NCBI RefSeq assembly: GCF_026240635.1
Contig: NZ_CP110848.1
Span: 3,367,741-3,431,740 of the forward strand
Direction: 5' to 3'
From: Trichothermofontia sichuanensis B231
GTDB taxonomy: Bacteria; Cyanobacteriota; Cyanobacteriia; B231
DNA length: 64,000 bases
A program made the translations under genes and the position numbers. Position 1 is the first letter of the stretch. Each line of letters begins with the position of its first letter. This document shows positions 26,079 through 35,700 of the stretch, one piece after another. Below the pieces are notes generated by a model. The model did not search any database. It was not told the origin of the DNA and saw only the letters and a list, made by a program, of their open reading frames with translations.

Positions 26079-26392
26079 ACACCCCTCGGTTGGGCCAATA
26101 GGGGATCTAATTTCCCCTCAGCATCAAGGGCGTAGAGATCGTCGCAGCCGCCAATGTGCTGATCGTTGATAAAAATCTGGGGCACGGTTTTGCGACCGTT
26201 GGCCCGTGCCGCCATGCGTACCCGTGCAGCGCCATCACCATCAATCTTATATTCCGTGAATTGAACGCCTTTCCACCAGAGCAACAGCTTGGCCCGAATG
26301 CAGTAGGGGCAGGTTTGCCAGGTGTAAATTTCGACATTCGCTTGGACTCGATCGGAGCGACGTCCAAGGAGCGCATTAATAAAACGTAACAT
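26075..26392 (-). CDS. grxC: Glutaredoxin 3
   Basis: A 105-residue GSH-dependent disulfide oxidoreductase with dithiol active site CPYC (IYTWQTCPYCIRAKLLL), the cis-proline TVPQIFIN motif, and the GSH-binding GGCDDLYALDA segment. I start it at the ATG at 26392 (MLRFINALL); an in-frame ATG 30 bp upstream gives a longer but less typical N-terminus. Compared with classic Grx3 (~85 residues), the N-terminus has about 18 extra residues. Overlaps tadA (ATGA). Confidence 0.92.
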   Translation of the reverse strand: MLRFINALLGRRSDRVQANVEIYTWQTCPYCIRAKLLLWWKGVQFTEYKIDGDGAARVRMAARANGRKTVPQIFINDQHIGGCDDLYALDAEGKLDPLLAQPRGV

Positions 26393-26805
26393 AGGGTTTA
26401 ACTGGCATAGGTGCGTCGGCAAGCGATCGCGTCACGCCTCAAATTTTGACCTAAATCCCAGCTCAAATCAAATGCTGTCCATGCCAAGACCGGCAGCGTG
26501 CTAAACCCAAGCCCCTCATCCCCTGACCCCCTGGTTGACTGACCAATCTTTTCCCCTGAGGGGAGGAGTGAGAAGAGAGGACAGGGAACAGGGGACAGGG
26601 TAGGCAGCATCATGATGATCAGGATAAATACTATTGAAAATTAATTTCAATAGTGTTGACTGGGATACCTCGCTACTATATTGTCAAAATTAGCTAAAAA
26701 TCCTGATATGGAAGGAGGCACAAGCGGCTGTCAAGTTGATTTTTTGTTAAAACTTCCTGATTGAGGTTCTTCCCACTCTAGCTTATTAGTAATTTTTTTA
26801 ATTTA
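26393..26805. other. Intergenic region grxC-futA with repeat and iron-regulatory palindrome
   Basis: Contains a degenerate C-rich dispersed repeat at about 26505-26600 (GCCCCTCATCCCCTGACCCC ... GGACAGGGAACAGGGGACAG), then the AT-rich futA promoter region from 26620. The Fur-box-like palindrome is listed separately. Confidence 0.5.
26631..26653 (+). promoter_or_regulatory. Candidate Fur box upstream of futA
   Basis: The core TGAAAATTAATTTCA (26635-26649) matches the 7-1-7 Fur consensus TGATAATnATTATCA at 12 of 14 positions. It sits in a 23-bp near-perfect palindrome (CTATTG ... CAATAG arms), about 160 bp before the futA start. This suits iron-responsive repression of an iron-binding protein gene. 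Confidence 0.65.
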
Positions 26806-26811
26806 GTGAGC

Positions 26812-27873
26812 ATGACGAAACTGACACGACGGATGTTTTTAGCGGGCGGGGCAGCAGTGACCGCCGTCACCCTGGGAGAGTTGGGCAAAAGTACCCCCAG
26901 TGTTGCCCAGGGGCGTGCCAATGGCCAGTTAAACCTCTACTCGGCCCGCCACTACGATACGGACGAGGCCATTTTTGCTAGTTTCACCCAGAAAACTGGT
27001 ATTCGGATCAACCTGGTGGAAGCAGAAGCTGATCAGCTGATCGAACGTCTTCAGAGTGAGGGCGTCAACAGTCCTGCGGATGTGTTGCTGACTGTTGATG
27101 CGGGCCGCCTCTGGCGGGCGCAGGCGGCTGGGTTGTTCCAACCGGTGCGATCGCCGATTCTGGAAGCGGCTATCCCTGCTAACCTGCGAGAACCGACGGG
27201 CCTCTGGTTTGGGTTTTCTCGACGGGCACGGGTCATCATGTACAATCGCGAAAAGGTCAACCCTGCCCAACTCTCAACATATGAGGACCTGGCGAATCCT
27301 CGTTGGCGCGGCAAAATTCTAGTGCGATCGTCCAATAATGTCTATAACCAATCCCTGACGGGGGCGATGTTAGCTGTGCACGGAGCTGCCAAAACTGAGG
27401 AATGGGCGCGGGGCCTGGTGGCCAACTTTGCTCGTCCTCCCGAAGGCAACGACACTGCTCAGATCAAAGCCGCTGCTGCGGGGGTAGGGGATATTGCGAT
27501 CGCCAATACCTACTACCTAGTCCGCTTAGCAGCATCTAAGAATCCTGAGGATCGGGTTGTGGCTGACAAGATGCGTATCTTTTTCCCCAACCAGCGCGAT
27601 CGTGGCACCCATGTCAACATCAGTGGCGGCGGCATGGCCAAGCATTCTCCCAATCCGGTGGCGGCACGGCAATTCCTCGAACATTTAGCCAGTCGGGAGG
27701 TACAGGAACTCTTTGCCAAGGGCAATTACGAATATCCTGTGGTTACGGACGTGCCTCTGCATCCCCTCCTCGCCCGCTATGGCAACTTCAAAGCTGATAC
27801 CGTCAGCGCCAGTGTTTTTGGCAAGAATAATGCCGAAGCCCTGCAAATTATGGATCGGGCCGGGTGGAAGTAG
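26812..27873 (+). CDS. futA: Ferric iron ABC transporter substrate-binding protein FutA
   Basis: A 353-residue iron-binding protein of the FutA/IdiA family. The N-terminus [20 protein letters not shown] carries an RR pair and hydrophobic stretch ending PSVAQ, consistent with a Tat signal as in FutA2. The mature protein starts [15 protein letters not shown]. The iron-binding tyrosine region [11 protein letters not shown] and the closing YEYPVV / DRAGWK segments match the family. An alternative GTG start is 6 bp upstream. It stands alone without futB/futC, as in many cyanobacteria. Candidate Fur box upstream. Confidence 0.93.
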   Translation: MTKLTRRMFLAGGAAVTAVTLGELGKSTPSVAQGRANGQLNLYSARHYDTDEAIFASFTQKTGIRINLVEAEADQLIERLQSEGVNSPADVLLTVDAGRLWRAQAAGLFQPVRSPILEAAIPANLREPTGLWFGFSRRARVIMYNREKVNPAQLSTYEDLANPRWRGKILVRSSNNVYNQSLTGAMLAVHGAAKTEEWARGLVANFARPPEGNDTAQIKAAAAGVGDIAIANTYYLVRLAASKNPEDRVVADKMRIFFPNQRDRGTHVNISGGGMAKHSPNPVAARQFLEHLASREVQELFAKGNYEYPVVTDVPLHPLLARYGNFKADTVSASVFGKNNAEALQIMDRAGWK

Positions 27874-27916
27874 GTATCGGCTGCCAGCAGTCGGGCACGA
27901 TCGGCTTTTGTGAGGA

Positions 27917-28102
27917 GAGAGGAGAGAGAACAGAGATAGTTGCTCAGTTGCCCTCACTTCTCATTTCTCTATCCTCACTCCTAAGTCCCTTCGCCCCTAG
28001 GGGGCGAAGGGACTTTAACCCAGAACCCTAACTCGATGAGCACCTCGCCCGCTACTCTGGCAGAGAGGTTGGGGTGAGGGCCGTTCAAGTTTTGTCAGGC
28101 AA
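27917..28102 (+). repeat. Class D dispersed repeat
   Basis: Opens GAGAACAGAGATAGTTGCTC and GCCCTCACTTCTC, and ends TGGGGTGAGGGCCGTTCAAG and TTTTGTCAGGC. It contains a perfect 15-bp hairpin (27983-27997 / 28001-28015, AAGTCCCTTCGCCCC with loop TAG), which could also end futA transcripts. Confidence 0.6.
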
Positions 28103-28199
28103 TCAGGTGTTAGCCCTCAGATTAGCCTCGCAATTTGGATTGGGAAGTAGCTGCCTTGGGTTGCATCTTTAGCAATCCCACGTTAGATTTCCACGTTAC

Positions 28200-28300
28200 T
28201 ATAGCAGTCCTAAATGAATTGTAAGGAGGAGCAATCCTGGAGCTATTGTATTCATGCAGCCTAGCGAAGGCTTACTCACAAATGACTTAGGATTGCTATA
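28200..28300 (+). repeat. Class C MITE-like element (101 bp)
   Basis: Left end TATAGCAGTCCTAAATGAAT, right end ATGACTTAGGATTGCTATA. These form an inverted repeat of about 23 bp with few mismatches. The TATA-type ends are like those of class A, suggesting TA target preference as in IS630/Tc1 elements. One copy in this window. Confidence 0.7.
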
Positions 28301-28547
28301 CTATATTAATTGTTTAATTGTTGATTCTTTAAAATCCCAGCATACTGGCTAAGTTTTGATTTTTATTAAGTTTTAATTAAGTTTTAATTGACAGGATTTT
28401 GAGTTGATCTGAGGCGGAAGGTTGCAGCGAGGACCCTGACACAATCGGGGGGTATATGCCCACACTCGTTACCTCCCCACTTGCCCACGATATGGATCTG
28501 TGCACTATACACCTATCAAGACGATATGCCCATTGGGATGACTAATC

Positions 28548-29351
28548 ATGGCTCCAACTGTTTTAATTACAGGTGCTTCCCAGGGGAGTGGTAAGGCCAC
28601 CGCCCTCCGCTTTGCCCGTGAAGGCTATGATGTTGTCCTTGCGGCTCGTCAGGCGGAACGTTTAGAAATGGTGGCCCAAGCCGTCGAAGCCCTAGGGCGC
28701 AAGGCTCTAGCGATTCCTACTGATGTCAGTGACCCGGATCAGGTTCAAATTCTAGTCGGGCGGGCACTGGATGTCTATGTGCAGATTGATGTCCTGGTCA
28801 ATAATGCCGGGATTTGTCTTTCGGGGCCGATCGACCAAACTTCCCTGAATGATTGGCAACGGATTATGGCGATCAATTTTTTCGGTTATGTGCATACGAT
28901 CGCGGCCCTGTTACCCCATTTTCTGGCTAGGGGGGCGGGTACAATCGTCAATGTCGGGTCTTTTGGCGGCAAAATGCCCCTACCCCACATGAGTGCCTAC
29001 TGTGCCAGCAAATATGCGGTGGTGGGGTTGACGGAATCGATGCGCTTAGAACTGGCCCCCCGTGGCATCCATGTGGCGATCGTGCATCCGGGGGTGGTCA
29101 ATAGCAGCTTTATGGAGCGAGCTATTTTTGTCGGGAAGGATGAATCCCATATTGAAGCCCGACGGCGACAGATGCGCCAGAGTCTAAAATCCATCTGGGT
29201 TAGTCAACCGGAGGACATTGCCAACGCTGTTTGGCAGGCGGTGCACGATCGGCGATCGGAAATTATTGTGGGTCCTGCCCTGCTGGCTACCGAAGCCTAT
29301 CGCCTCTTTCCCGATTTGGTTAAGGGCGTCATGGGTTGGGGATTTAGTTAA
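28548..29351 (+). CDS. SDR-family NAD(P)-dependent oxidoreductase
   Basis: A 267-residue classical short-chain dehydrogenase. Cofactor motif TGASQGSGKATA (residues about 8-19), NNAG at about 86-89, and catalytic SFGG...YCASK (Ser-Tyr-Lys). LAARQ after strand 2, with an Arg rather than an acidic residue at the usual NAD-selecting position, hints at NADPH preference. Substrate cannot be inferred. The C-terminus ends LVKGVMGWGFS, and the DNA just past the stop repeats the GTTAAGGG..GTCATGGGTTGGG segment as a short tandem duplication. Monocistronic. Confidence 0.88.
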   Translation: MAPTVLITGASQGSGKATALRFAREGYDVVLAARQAERLEMVAQAVEALGRKALAIPTDVSDPDQVQILVGRALDVYVQIDVLVNNAGICLSGPIDQTSLNDWQRIMAINFFGYVHTIAALLPHFLARGAGTIVNVGSFGGKMPLPHMSAYCASKYAVVGLTESMRLELAPRGIHVAIVHPGVVNSSFMERAIFVGKDESHIEARRRQMRQSLKSIWVSQPEDIANAVWQAVHDRRSEIIVGPALLATEAYRLFPDLVKGVMGWGFS

Positions 29352-29399
29352 GGGGGTTATGGGTTGGGTGAAATCATCATTTGGTCTGAGACTTGAAAT

Positions 29400-29680
29400 G
29401 CAGTGGCAGTTAGGCTAACTCTAGGTGTGTAACGGCAAAACGCAGTGGCGGCAGATAACCTGGAACTCAGCACCAAGATCGCTTGCCCGTCCACCTGGAA
29501 AATATGGGCAGATACGTTTTCATTGCCAGCCAACCGACAGAGGCAGTGCAAAGCTTGTAAAATCGAGGTTTTCCCTGAGCTATTTTGACCAACGAGGGCA
29601 TAGAGTCGAGAGCCGTCCAGGGCTAGCTGGGTGGAGCGATGGCTTTTAAGGTTTTGGAGTGCAATACAGCCTTTCCCTTC
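29400..29680 (-). pseudogene. AAA-ATPase (SMC/RecF-like) gene fragment
   Basis: On the minus strand, CIALQNLKSHRSTQLALDGS and LYALVGQNSSGKTSILQALH give the N-terminal strand and Walker A of an OLD/RecF-like AAA ATPase. After about 90 residues the frame degenerates and no Walker B or signature motif follows. The 5' end abuts the inverted repeat of the IS630 remnant, so the gene was probably cut by the insertion and later deleted at its 3' end. Confidence 0.7.
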
Positions 29681-29684
29681 CTGA

Positions 29685-30659
29685 TGAGGTACAATACCAA
29701 TCAAAGACTTGTATGCCAAGGTAGCACGCCATGAAGCCCTATGCCATTGAATTTCGTCAGAAGATTATTGATGTCTATGAATCTGAGCCGATCTCGCAAA
29801 GAAACTTAGCAGAACGCTTTTGTGTTGCCAAGAGCTTTGTCCAGAAATTATTGAAACAACGTCGTGAAACTGGCTCAATCGCGCCCAAGATTCGGACCAA
29901 ACAAATGCCAACTAAACTCAATGAGGAACAGTTGGCAGTGCTTGCCCGCATCCTGGAAGAACATAATGATGCCACCTTAGACGAGTTACGTCAATTATTG
30001 CTAGACGAGACCGGTGTCAGCGTCAGCCGCTCGACCATTGACCGGATGCTCAAGAAACTGGCAATCACATTAAAAAAAACGCTCCATGCCGATGAAAAGG
30101 AGAGTGAAGCCGTCCAGGAAAAACGGTTCCAATTTTGGCAGTTAGTGCAAGGCATTCTCGCTCAAGACATGATTTCCATCGATGAATCTGGCATTAACCT
30201 AGCCTTAACTCGTTGACGTGCCCAATCACCTAAAGGTAAACGTGCTCAGAAGCGGGATCAAAATGTGTCCGTGTTGGCGCCATTGGCTTCCAGGGGATGA
30301 TTACTCATGTTGCGGTGATGGGCAGCGTTGATAAGTTGACTTTTGCAGCCTTTATTGCCTGTAAGTTAGTGTCGAAACTATGGGCCGGAGCTTGCGTCTT
30401 TGTTGATAATTGCTCCATTCATATTAATGAGGAGATTACCAAAATGATCACGGCGGCAGGTGCCCAGTTGATTTATTTACCACCCTATTCACCTGATTGC
30501 TCACCCATTGAGAATTTCTGGTCTAAGATCAAGGCCATATTACGTGCGCTTCAGGCGCGTTCATATCCCGACCTTGCTGAGGCGCTTGAGACAGCTTTTA
30601 GTCAAGTTTCTGATGCGGATATTGAACACTGGTATACTCATTGTTGTTATTGTACCTCA
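29685..30659 (+). mobile_element. IS630-family insertion sequence, degenerate
   Basis: Inverted termini TGAGGTACAATA at 29685 and its complement TATTGTACCTCA ending at 30659, with further partial matches inside, bound a 975-bp unit containing a broken IS630 transposase. No clear TA target duplication was seen at the edges. The transposase frame runs 9 bp past the right terminus, so the right boundary may have been altered. Confidence 0.7.
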
Positions 30660-30668
30660 CCAGACTAG
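29731..30668 (+). pseudogene. IS630-family transposase, broken by stop and frameshift
   Basis: Residues 1-161 (MKPYAIEFRQKIIDVYESEP) contain the N-terminal HTH and linker (RSTIDRMLKKLAITLKKTLH) and the first catalytic Asp in SIDESGI. An in-frame TGA at 30214-30216 interrupts LALTR*RAQS. About 80 bp later a frame change leads into ITHVAVMGSVDKLTFAAFIA, with the second Asp in VFVDNCSIH and the Glu in SPDCSPIENFWSKIK. All three DDE residues survive, but at least two lesions prevent a full product. Some IS630 members use frameshifting, but the extra TGA argues that this copy is dead. Confidence 0.85.
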
Positions 30669-30682
30669 GAAATGCTGTAACA

Positions 30683-30889
30683 CTACTGGCCACGTCCTGG
30701 TTTGCAATCAGCAAAACCCAGCGCTTCCGTATCCAAAAAACTAGCGATCGCCATCTCCACGACTGCTTCAATGGGATATTCGATCTCAGCAGCACGCGCA
30801 ACTAGGGCAGCACGAATTCGTGCAGGTAAACGTTCTAAAATTACCTCTGCATCCGATGGGGAAAGTTGCTCCTGTAGTTTGGCTTGCAT
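30683..30889 (-). CDS. Small conserved hypothetical protein
   Basis: A 68-residue acidic helical protein starting MQAKLQEQLSPSDAEVILER, with RIRAALVARAAEIEYPIEAV and ASFLDTEALGF. It could be a small antitoxin-like or regulatory helical protein, but no family is recognised. It starts 4 bp after the stop of the upstream GIY-YIG gene, so the two are likely cotranscribed. No signal or membrane segment. Confidence 0.6.
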   Translation of the reverse strand: MQAKLQEQLSPSDAEVILERLPARIRAALVARAAEIEYPIEAVVEMAIASFLDTEALGFADCKPGRGQ

Positions 30890-30893
30890 GGCT

Positions 30894-31184
30894 TTACATC
30901 TCCGTTGGGATCTGTACGTTGTAAGGGGGTTCAGTCGCTCTGAGAATAATTGCTTCTAGCTCCAATAGTAACGCAGGGTTTCTCCAATGCGAAATGACCT
31001 GCACTGCAATGCGAACGTCCTCATCATCGTATTTGTCAAGCCATGCCCAAAGAAAAGCTTTGTGTCCACCACTGAACCAACCTCGCAAGCTTTTTGTCTT
31101 GCCGATGTAGAGTAATCCATCGTTTTTGTGTCGGACTGCATAGATGCCGGGGCGAGGAGGAATGCTCTCAAACTCACGGGTCAA
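30894..31184 (-). CDS. GIY-YIG domain protein
   Basis: A 96-residue protein consisting mostly of a GIY-YIG nuclease domain: PRPGIYAVRHKNDGLLYIGK (GIY and YIG motifs), the catalytic Arg region SLRGWFSGG, and a Glu in LLLELEAIILRATEPPYN. The only in-frame start is a TTG at 31184; the open frame extends further upstream (FIPFGQCQP) without an ATG or GTG, so the N-terminus is uncertain and the gene may be slightly truncated. Stand-alone GIY-YIG proteins of this size are usually uncharacterised. Upstream partner of the small protein at 30683. Confidence 0.75.
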   Translation of the reverse strand: MTREFESIPPRPGIYAVRHKNDGLLYIGKTKSLRGWFSGGHKAFLWAWLDKYDDEDVRIAVQVISHWRNPALLLELEAIILRATEPPYNVQIPTEM

Positions 31185-31437
31185 AGGTTGGCATTGCCCA
31201 AAGGGGATGAACGCGATCGCGTCAAGATCCTTCGAGCTTGAATTTGCAGGTCAGAATCATCGGTTGGCATAAGAGCAATATCATTGAACAGAAATCATGA
31301 TCCCACAAATCCTGTTACTGTCCTGGATACCTCTAGAGAAAAGCTGCCATCTCCTCTTTCCAGAGTCATAGCTGATTGATGAGTCGCTTTGCCAAGCTCT
31401 CTGCTCATAAACCAAGGCTTTGCGGTCTAACTACTCC

Positions 31438-32586
31438 CTAATACCCCCCATCCTCATACTCAGGAGCCGGGGCCTTTTGCTTCTTCGGTAAATTCAGCGG
31501 TTGCGCCGAGTGCGGGGGTTCCTCCTCATCCGCCCAGGCATCCCCTTCCAGGTCTTCGTATTCATCGGCACGCGAGTCTACGGCTGGGGATTCAGATTCG
31601 CGGACAGTACGGGCCGTGTAGCCATGCCGATCGCGCTCATCATAGCTTTCATAATCCTCATACTCGCGATCGTACTCGTCATCCTCGGCATCATCCCAAT
31701 TGCCCGCCTCTTCCTCATACTCATCCTCATAGCGGCGTGACTCTGGGTAGCGACTGGGTTCCTCATAGCGCTTTGCCTCCCCATAGCGCACTGGCTCTTC
31801 ATAGGGCGGCTCCTCATAGCGCATCGCCCGGGCCTCCGCCTGCCGTAGAGTTCGCCGCATGGGTTCCGGTTCTTCCTCCCAATCGTCCTCACTCCAGGCA
31901 CTTTCCACCGCCCGTGTCGTTCGTGCGGGTGGATAGGCCGTTGAAGTTGCCCGCACCGGGGTACCCGTTCCTAACTGATTCGCTGCCGGTGTCGTCGGGA
32001 TCACATACTCTTCCTCTTCATCCCGCTCCCAGGGCGGCGCACCAAGCCCCAGCCGCTCCATCACACCTACACTGACTTGATTCAGGCGTTCCTCTGCCCC
32101 CTCAAACACAATGATGCGATCGGGGCCACTGCTGACAATCTCGGTCACCGGTAGCTCATAGGTGCTGACAAGCTGCTCTGGGATGGCCGGAATCCCCAAG
32201 GCGTCAATCAGCAACGACTCCAGCTTGCCCGTTTCCACATTGAACTTAAAACCACGCACTTGGCCCAGCAGTTCCCCGGCTTCCGTGATCACCTCACTGC
32301 GGATCACCCGGCTCAGGCCATCGATATCAATATCCGCGATCGCATTCTCATCATCCACCAGGATCACATCCCCAATCTGGCGAATACTCGTCAGCAGCAT
32401 ATAGTTGGGGACCCCTGGAATCATCCGGGCGAGGGCATTGTCGCGCAGGCCCAGCGCCACTACCTCCCGGCGATCGACATCGACCAACACTTCACTCACC
32501 ACCCCTAAGCGTTTGCCCGTTGTGCGGGTAATCACCTGGGTGCCAAGCAGATCAGAACGTTGCCAGATTCTATCGGAGATCATCAT
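31438..32586 (-). CDS. PRC-barrel domain protein with long acidic tail
   Basis: A 382-residue protein. Two PRC-barrel domains (about residues 8-85, DLLGTQVITRTTGKRLGVVS, and 88-165, VIRSEVITEAGELLGQVRGF) resemble the RimM C-terminal barrel. The remaining ~200 residues are low-complexity, rich in E/D/Y/R (YDREYEDYESYDERDRHGYT), likely disordered. PRC-barrel proteins bind partners such as ribosomal proteins or photosynthetic complexes. It lies 205 bp downstream of smc on the same strand, a neighbourhood that may be meaningful for chromosome organisation, but that is inference. No signal peptide. Confidence 0.85.
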   Translation of the reverse strand: MMISDRIWQRSDLLGTQVITRTTGKRLGVVSEVLVDVDRREVVALGLRDNALARMIPGVPNYMLLTSIRQIGDVILVDDENAIADIDIDGLSRVIRSEVITEAGELLGQVRGFKFNVETGKLESLLIDALGIPAIPEQLVSTYELPVTEIVSSGPDRIIVFEGAEERLNQVSVGVMERLGLGAPPWERDEEEEYVIPTTPAANQLGTGTPVRATSTAYPPARTTRAVESAWSEDDWEEEPEPMRRTLRQAEARAMRYEEPPYEEPVRYGEAKRYEEPSRYPESRRYEDEYEEEAGNWDDAEDDEYDREYEDYESYDERDRHGYTARTVRESESPAVDSRADEYEDLEGDAWADEEEPPHSAQPLNLPKKQKAPAPEYEDGGY

Positions 32587-32651
32587 TAGGGGGAGGGTGT
32601 GACTAAACGCAAAACACCGATACGGAACTTAACATAGCAGAGAATAGAGGG

Positions 32652-32740
32652 GCATACAGTCAAAAGACGGGCGGGTTTATCACTCCTTCCCCGCATAAGC
32701 CTGAGGCATACGGTCAGCAGATGGGCGGGTTTACCACCCC
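32652..32740. repeat. Imperfect direct repeat between smc and the PRC-barrel gene
   Basis: GCATACAGTCAAAAGACGGG (32652) and GCATACGGTCAGCAGATGGG (32706) begin two copies of a roughly 35-bp unit, both continuing GCGGGTTTAYCACYCC. AACCCGCCCCT follows at 32769. The GGGCGGGTTTA/AACCCGCCC pair resembles a short cyanobacterial dispersed hairpin repeat. Confidence 0.55.
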
Positions 32741-32791
32741 CTACGATTCTTGCACAGACAGACTGCCAACCCGCCCCTAGCCAACCCGCTC

Positions 32792-35700
32792 CTACTGGGA
32801 CGCCCGCTTCGGCTCTAGGGTAATCCCCAACACTTGGGTATGTGCCCCACGGGCCTGGGTCACCCCGATCGTCCGTTCCGACGCCTCAATCATCGGACGC
32901 CGCAGACTGACAACAATAAATTGCGCCTGCTGTGCCTGCTGTCTGATCATTCTAGCTAATCGCTCCACGTTTGCTCCATCCAGAAACATATCCACCTCAT
33001 CAAAGGAGTAAAACGGTGAGGGTCGATAGCGTTGCAGGGCAAAGATAAAACTCAGGGCCGTTAGCGACTTTTCCCCCCCCGACATCGATGCTAGCCGCCG
33101 CACGGGTTTTCCCTTGGGGTGGGCTACTAGGTTCAAGCCGCCATTAAACGGATCATCGGGATCATCCAGTTGCAAATGGCCGTCTCCCTCCGACAGTTCC
33201 GCAAAAATCGCCCGGAAGTTCGCATCCACAGCGTTATAGGCTTCCATAAAAGCCCGTTGCCGTAAGGTCGTAAAGTTCTCCACCCGCAGCAACAACTCCG
33301 TCCGCTCCGACTCCAGGGTCGCCAGCTTCTCGCTCAATTCCGCTAGCCGGGTTTCTACGCGATCGTACTCCTCTAGGGCTAGCATATTCACCGGCTCCAT
33401 CGCCTGGATGCGCTTTTGCAGGCTGCGTAATTCTTGTTGCAGTTGCTCTAATCCTAGATCCGTCGGAACCTCCGGCAAGGGATCGGGCAGATTGGCCGCC
33501 AGCGCCTCCCGCTGTTCCTGCACGGTTGCCAATTCGGCTTGCCGCGCTTGTTGGGTTTCCAGGAGTTTCTGGATTTGCCATTCCTGCTGTTGCTGCTGGG
33601 TTTGCAGTTCCCGCAATTGCCGCTCTAGGCGATCGCGGTTGGCCCGTTCCGCCCCCAGCCGTTGCTCCAATTGGGCCAGGGCCGCCTGGGTTTGCTGAAT
33701 TTGCGCCGACAGTGCCGCCTGCTGTTCGCTGAGGGTTGCTCCCTGATTCAATAATTGCGTTTGTTGTTCCCGGAGTTCCTGTTGCCGCTGTTGGGTTTGT
33801 TGTCCCTTAGCCTGCAACCGCTGCTGCTGAAGCGCCAGATCCTGAAGCCGCTGTTCTGCCACCCGCAGGGCCAACTCCCGCTGTTGCAGATCGGCCTCCT
33901 GGGTTTTGACCATCGCCTGCCGTTCCTGCCACTCGCGATGGGTTTGGGAGGTTTCCAGCACCGAGAGTTCATGCTGCCGCTCTTGTAGACGGGCCACCAG
34001 TTTGGGGATTTCCTGATCCAGAGTGTGTAACCGTTCCTGGGCTGTGGCCTGCTCCTGGCGATATTGGGCGAGTTGGGCCTCGAGTTGTTGGCGCTGTTGC
34101 TCTAGGTGATCGCTAATGGTTTGGGCCTGCTGTTGACGTAATTCCAATTCCCGCACCTGCTGCCGTGCTTCGGTCAGGCTGCGTTCCTGTGCTTGCACCT
34201 GCTGTTGCAACCGTTCGCCGTTACGCCAAGCCTGGTTGAGAATGCGATCGATTTCCCCCAGCCGTTCCCGCAATTCCAGCACTTCCACCGACTCTGCCGC
34301 CTCCACTGTGCCAAAGTGTAAGCCGCTGCCCCGCTGGCTCTGGCTGCCCCCGGTCATCGCGCCACTGGTTTCTAGCAGCTCCCCATCCAGGGTGACCATA
34401 CGCAACCGCCCTAGGTGCCGACGGGCTGTCTCCAGATCCGCAAACACCACCGTCTGGCCAAACACATAGGCAAACACCGTGGCATAACGGCGATCGTAGT
34501 CAATCAAATTCACCGCATAGTCGATCGCGCCTTCCGCCCGTAGGGGCGAGAGTTGGGTCGCGGGCACCGACAGCTTATTGAGGGGCAAAAACGTTGCCCG
34601 CCCCGCCCGCCGTTCCTTCAGCAGGGCGATCGCCGCCGCCGCCACCGCGTCATCCTCCACCACCAGATGGCCCAGCCGCGCCCCCGCCGCCGTCTCCAGC
34701 GCCAACTGATAGCGGGCATCAACGCGCCCCAATTGCGCCACCAAGCCACATAATCCCGGTAACCCCGATTGCAGGATCACCTGGCTGGCATGGGTCCCCT
34801 GGGTTTCGCGCAACGCCTGGGTTTGCGCTTCGAGTTTATCCAGTTGGCGTTGTTTCTCCCGTTGCTCGCGCAGGAGGCGAGCCTGGGTTTCCTGTTGCAA
34901 CTGCCATTCCTGCTGATCGGCACTGAGGCGGGCCGCGATCGTCCGCACCTGCTCCTGAAGCGGGGCCAATTGCTGATGAAGGTGCTGCCGTTCCCGTTCC
35001 TGCGCCGCGATTTCCTGCTCGATCGTCTGTAAACGGGGCATTTGTTCCTGAATCTGACGTGCTAACTGATTGGCCCGTTCTTGCAAAAATGCCTGCTCCT
35101 GACGCTGGGGACCCAAGCTAGCCTGCAAACTTTCGACCTGATGATAGAGCGTCGTCTGGCGTTCCACCCAGGCTTCCGACTGGGCGGCAATTTGGGCGAC
35201 GCCTTCACGGCTACGGCTAAGCTGGGCCTGGGCACGATCGCGTTGCTCCTGTAACGTTGCCAGTTCCGCCGTCAAACTGGCCGTTTCAGCCTCCAACCGC
35301 GCCTGCTCCTGTTGACACTCCTGTAATTCCTGCTGGGTGCGGGTGAGTTGCTCCTGGAGCGTGGCCTCCGCCGTAGCCAGATCGTGCTGTTGCCGTTGGA
35401 GTTGGCGCTGTTCCGCTTCTTGGGTGGCCAGGGTCGATTGCAGGGCCAGTAATTCCTCCTCACCCAGGGCCTTGACTTGGGCATTGAGTTGCTCCAGGTT
35501 TTCGCTGGTCTGGCGGATGGTTTCGTGGAGCGCCGCTAAGTGTTCCCGCAGATCGAGCAAGGCGCGATCGCCCTGGGCAATTTGTTCCGTCAGCCGCTGG
35601 TGCAATTGCTGCAAATGGCGGTGGTGGATCACCCCTTCCCACTGCTCCTTGGTCTGGAGTTCCTGGCGTAATTGCTGATACTTCTCGGCCTTGAGCCGAT

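Larger units (their letters stand above)
27874..28547. other. Intergenic region futA-SDR with three repeat structures
   Basis: 674 bp without a gene. It holds a class D repeat with a 15-bp perfect hairpin, a class C 101-bp element, and a very AT-rich stretch (28300-28390, TTAAGTTTTAATTAAGTTTT) that may form the SDR promoter region. Confidence 0.6.

Noticed and set aside
27983-28015. Perfect 15-bp hairpin after futA as a standard terminator
   Set aside because: It is part of a dispersed repeat and lacks a T tract on the plus strand; termination is possible but unsupported, so it is listed under the repeat.
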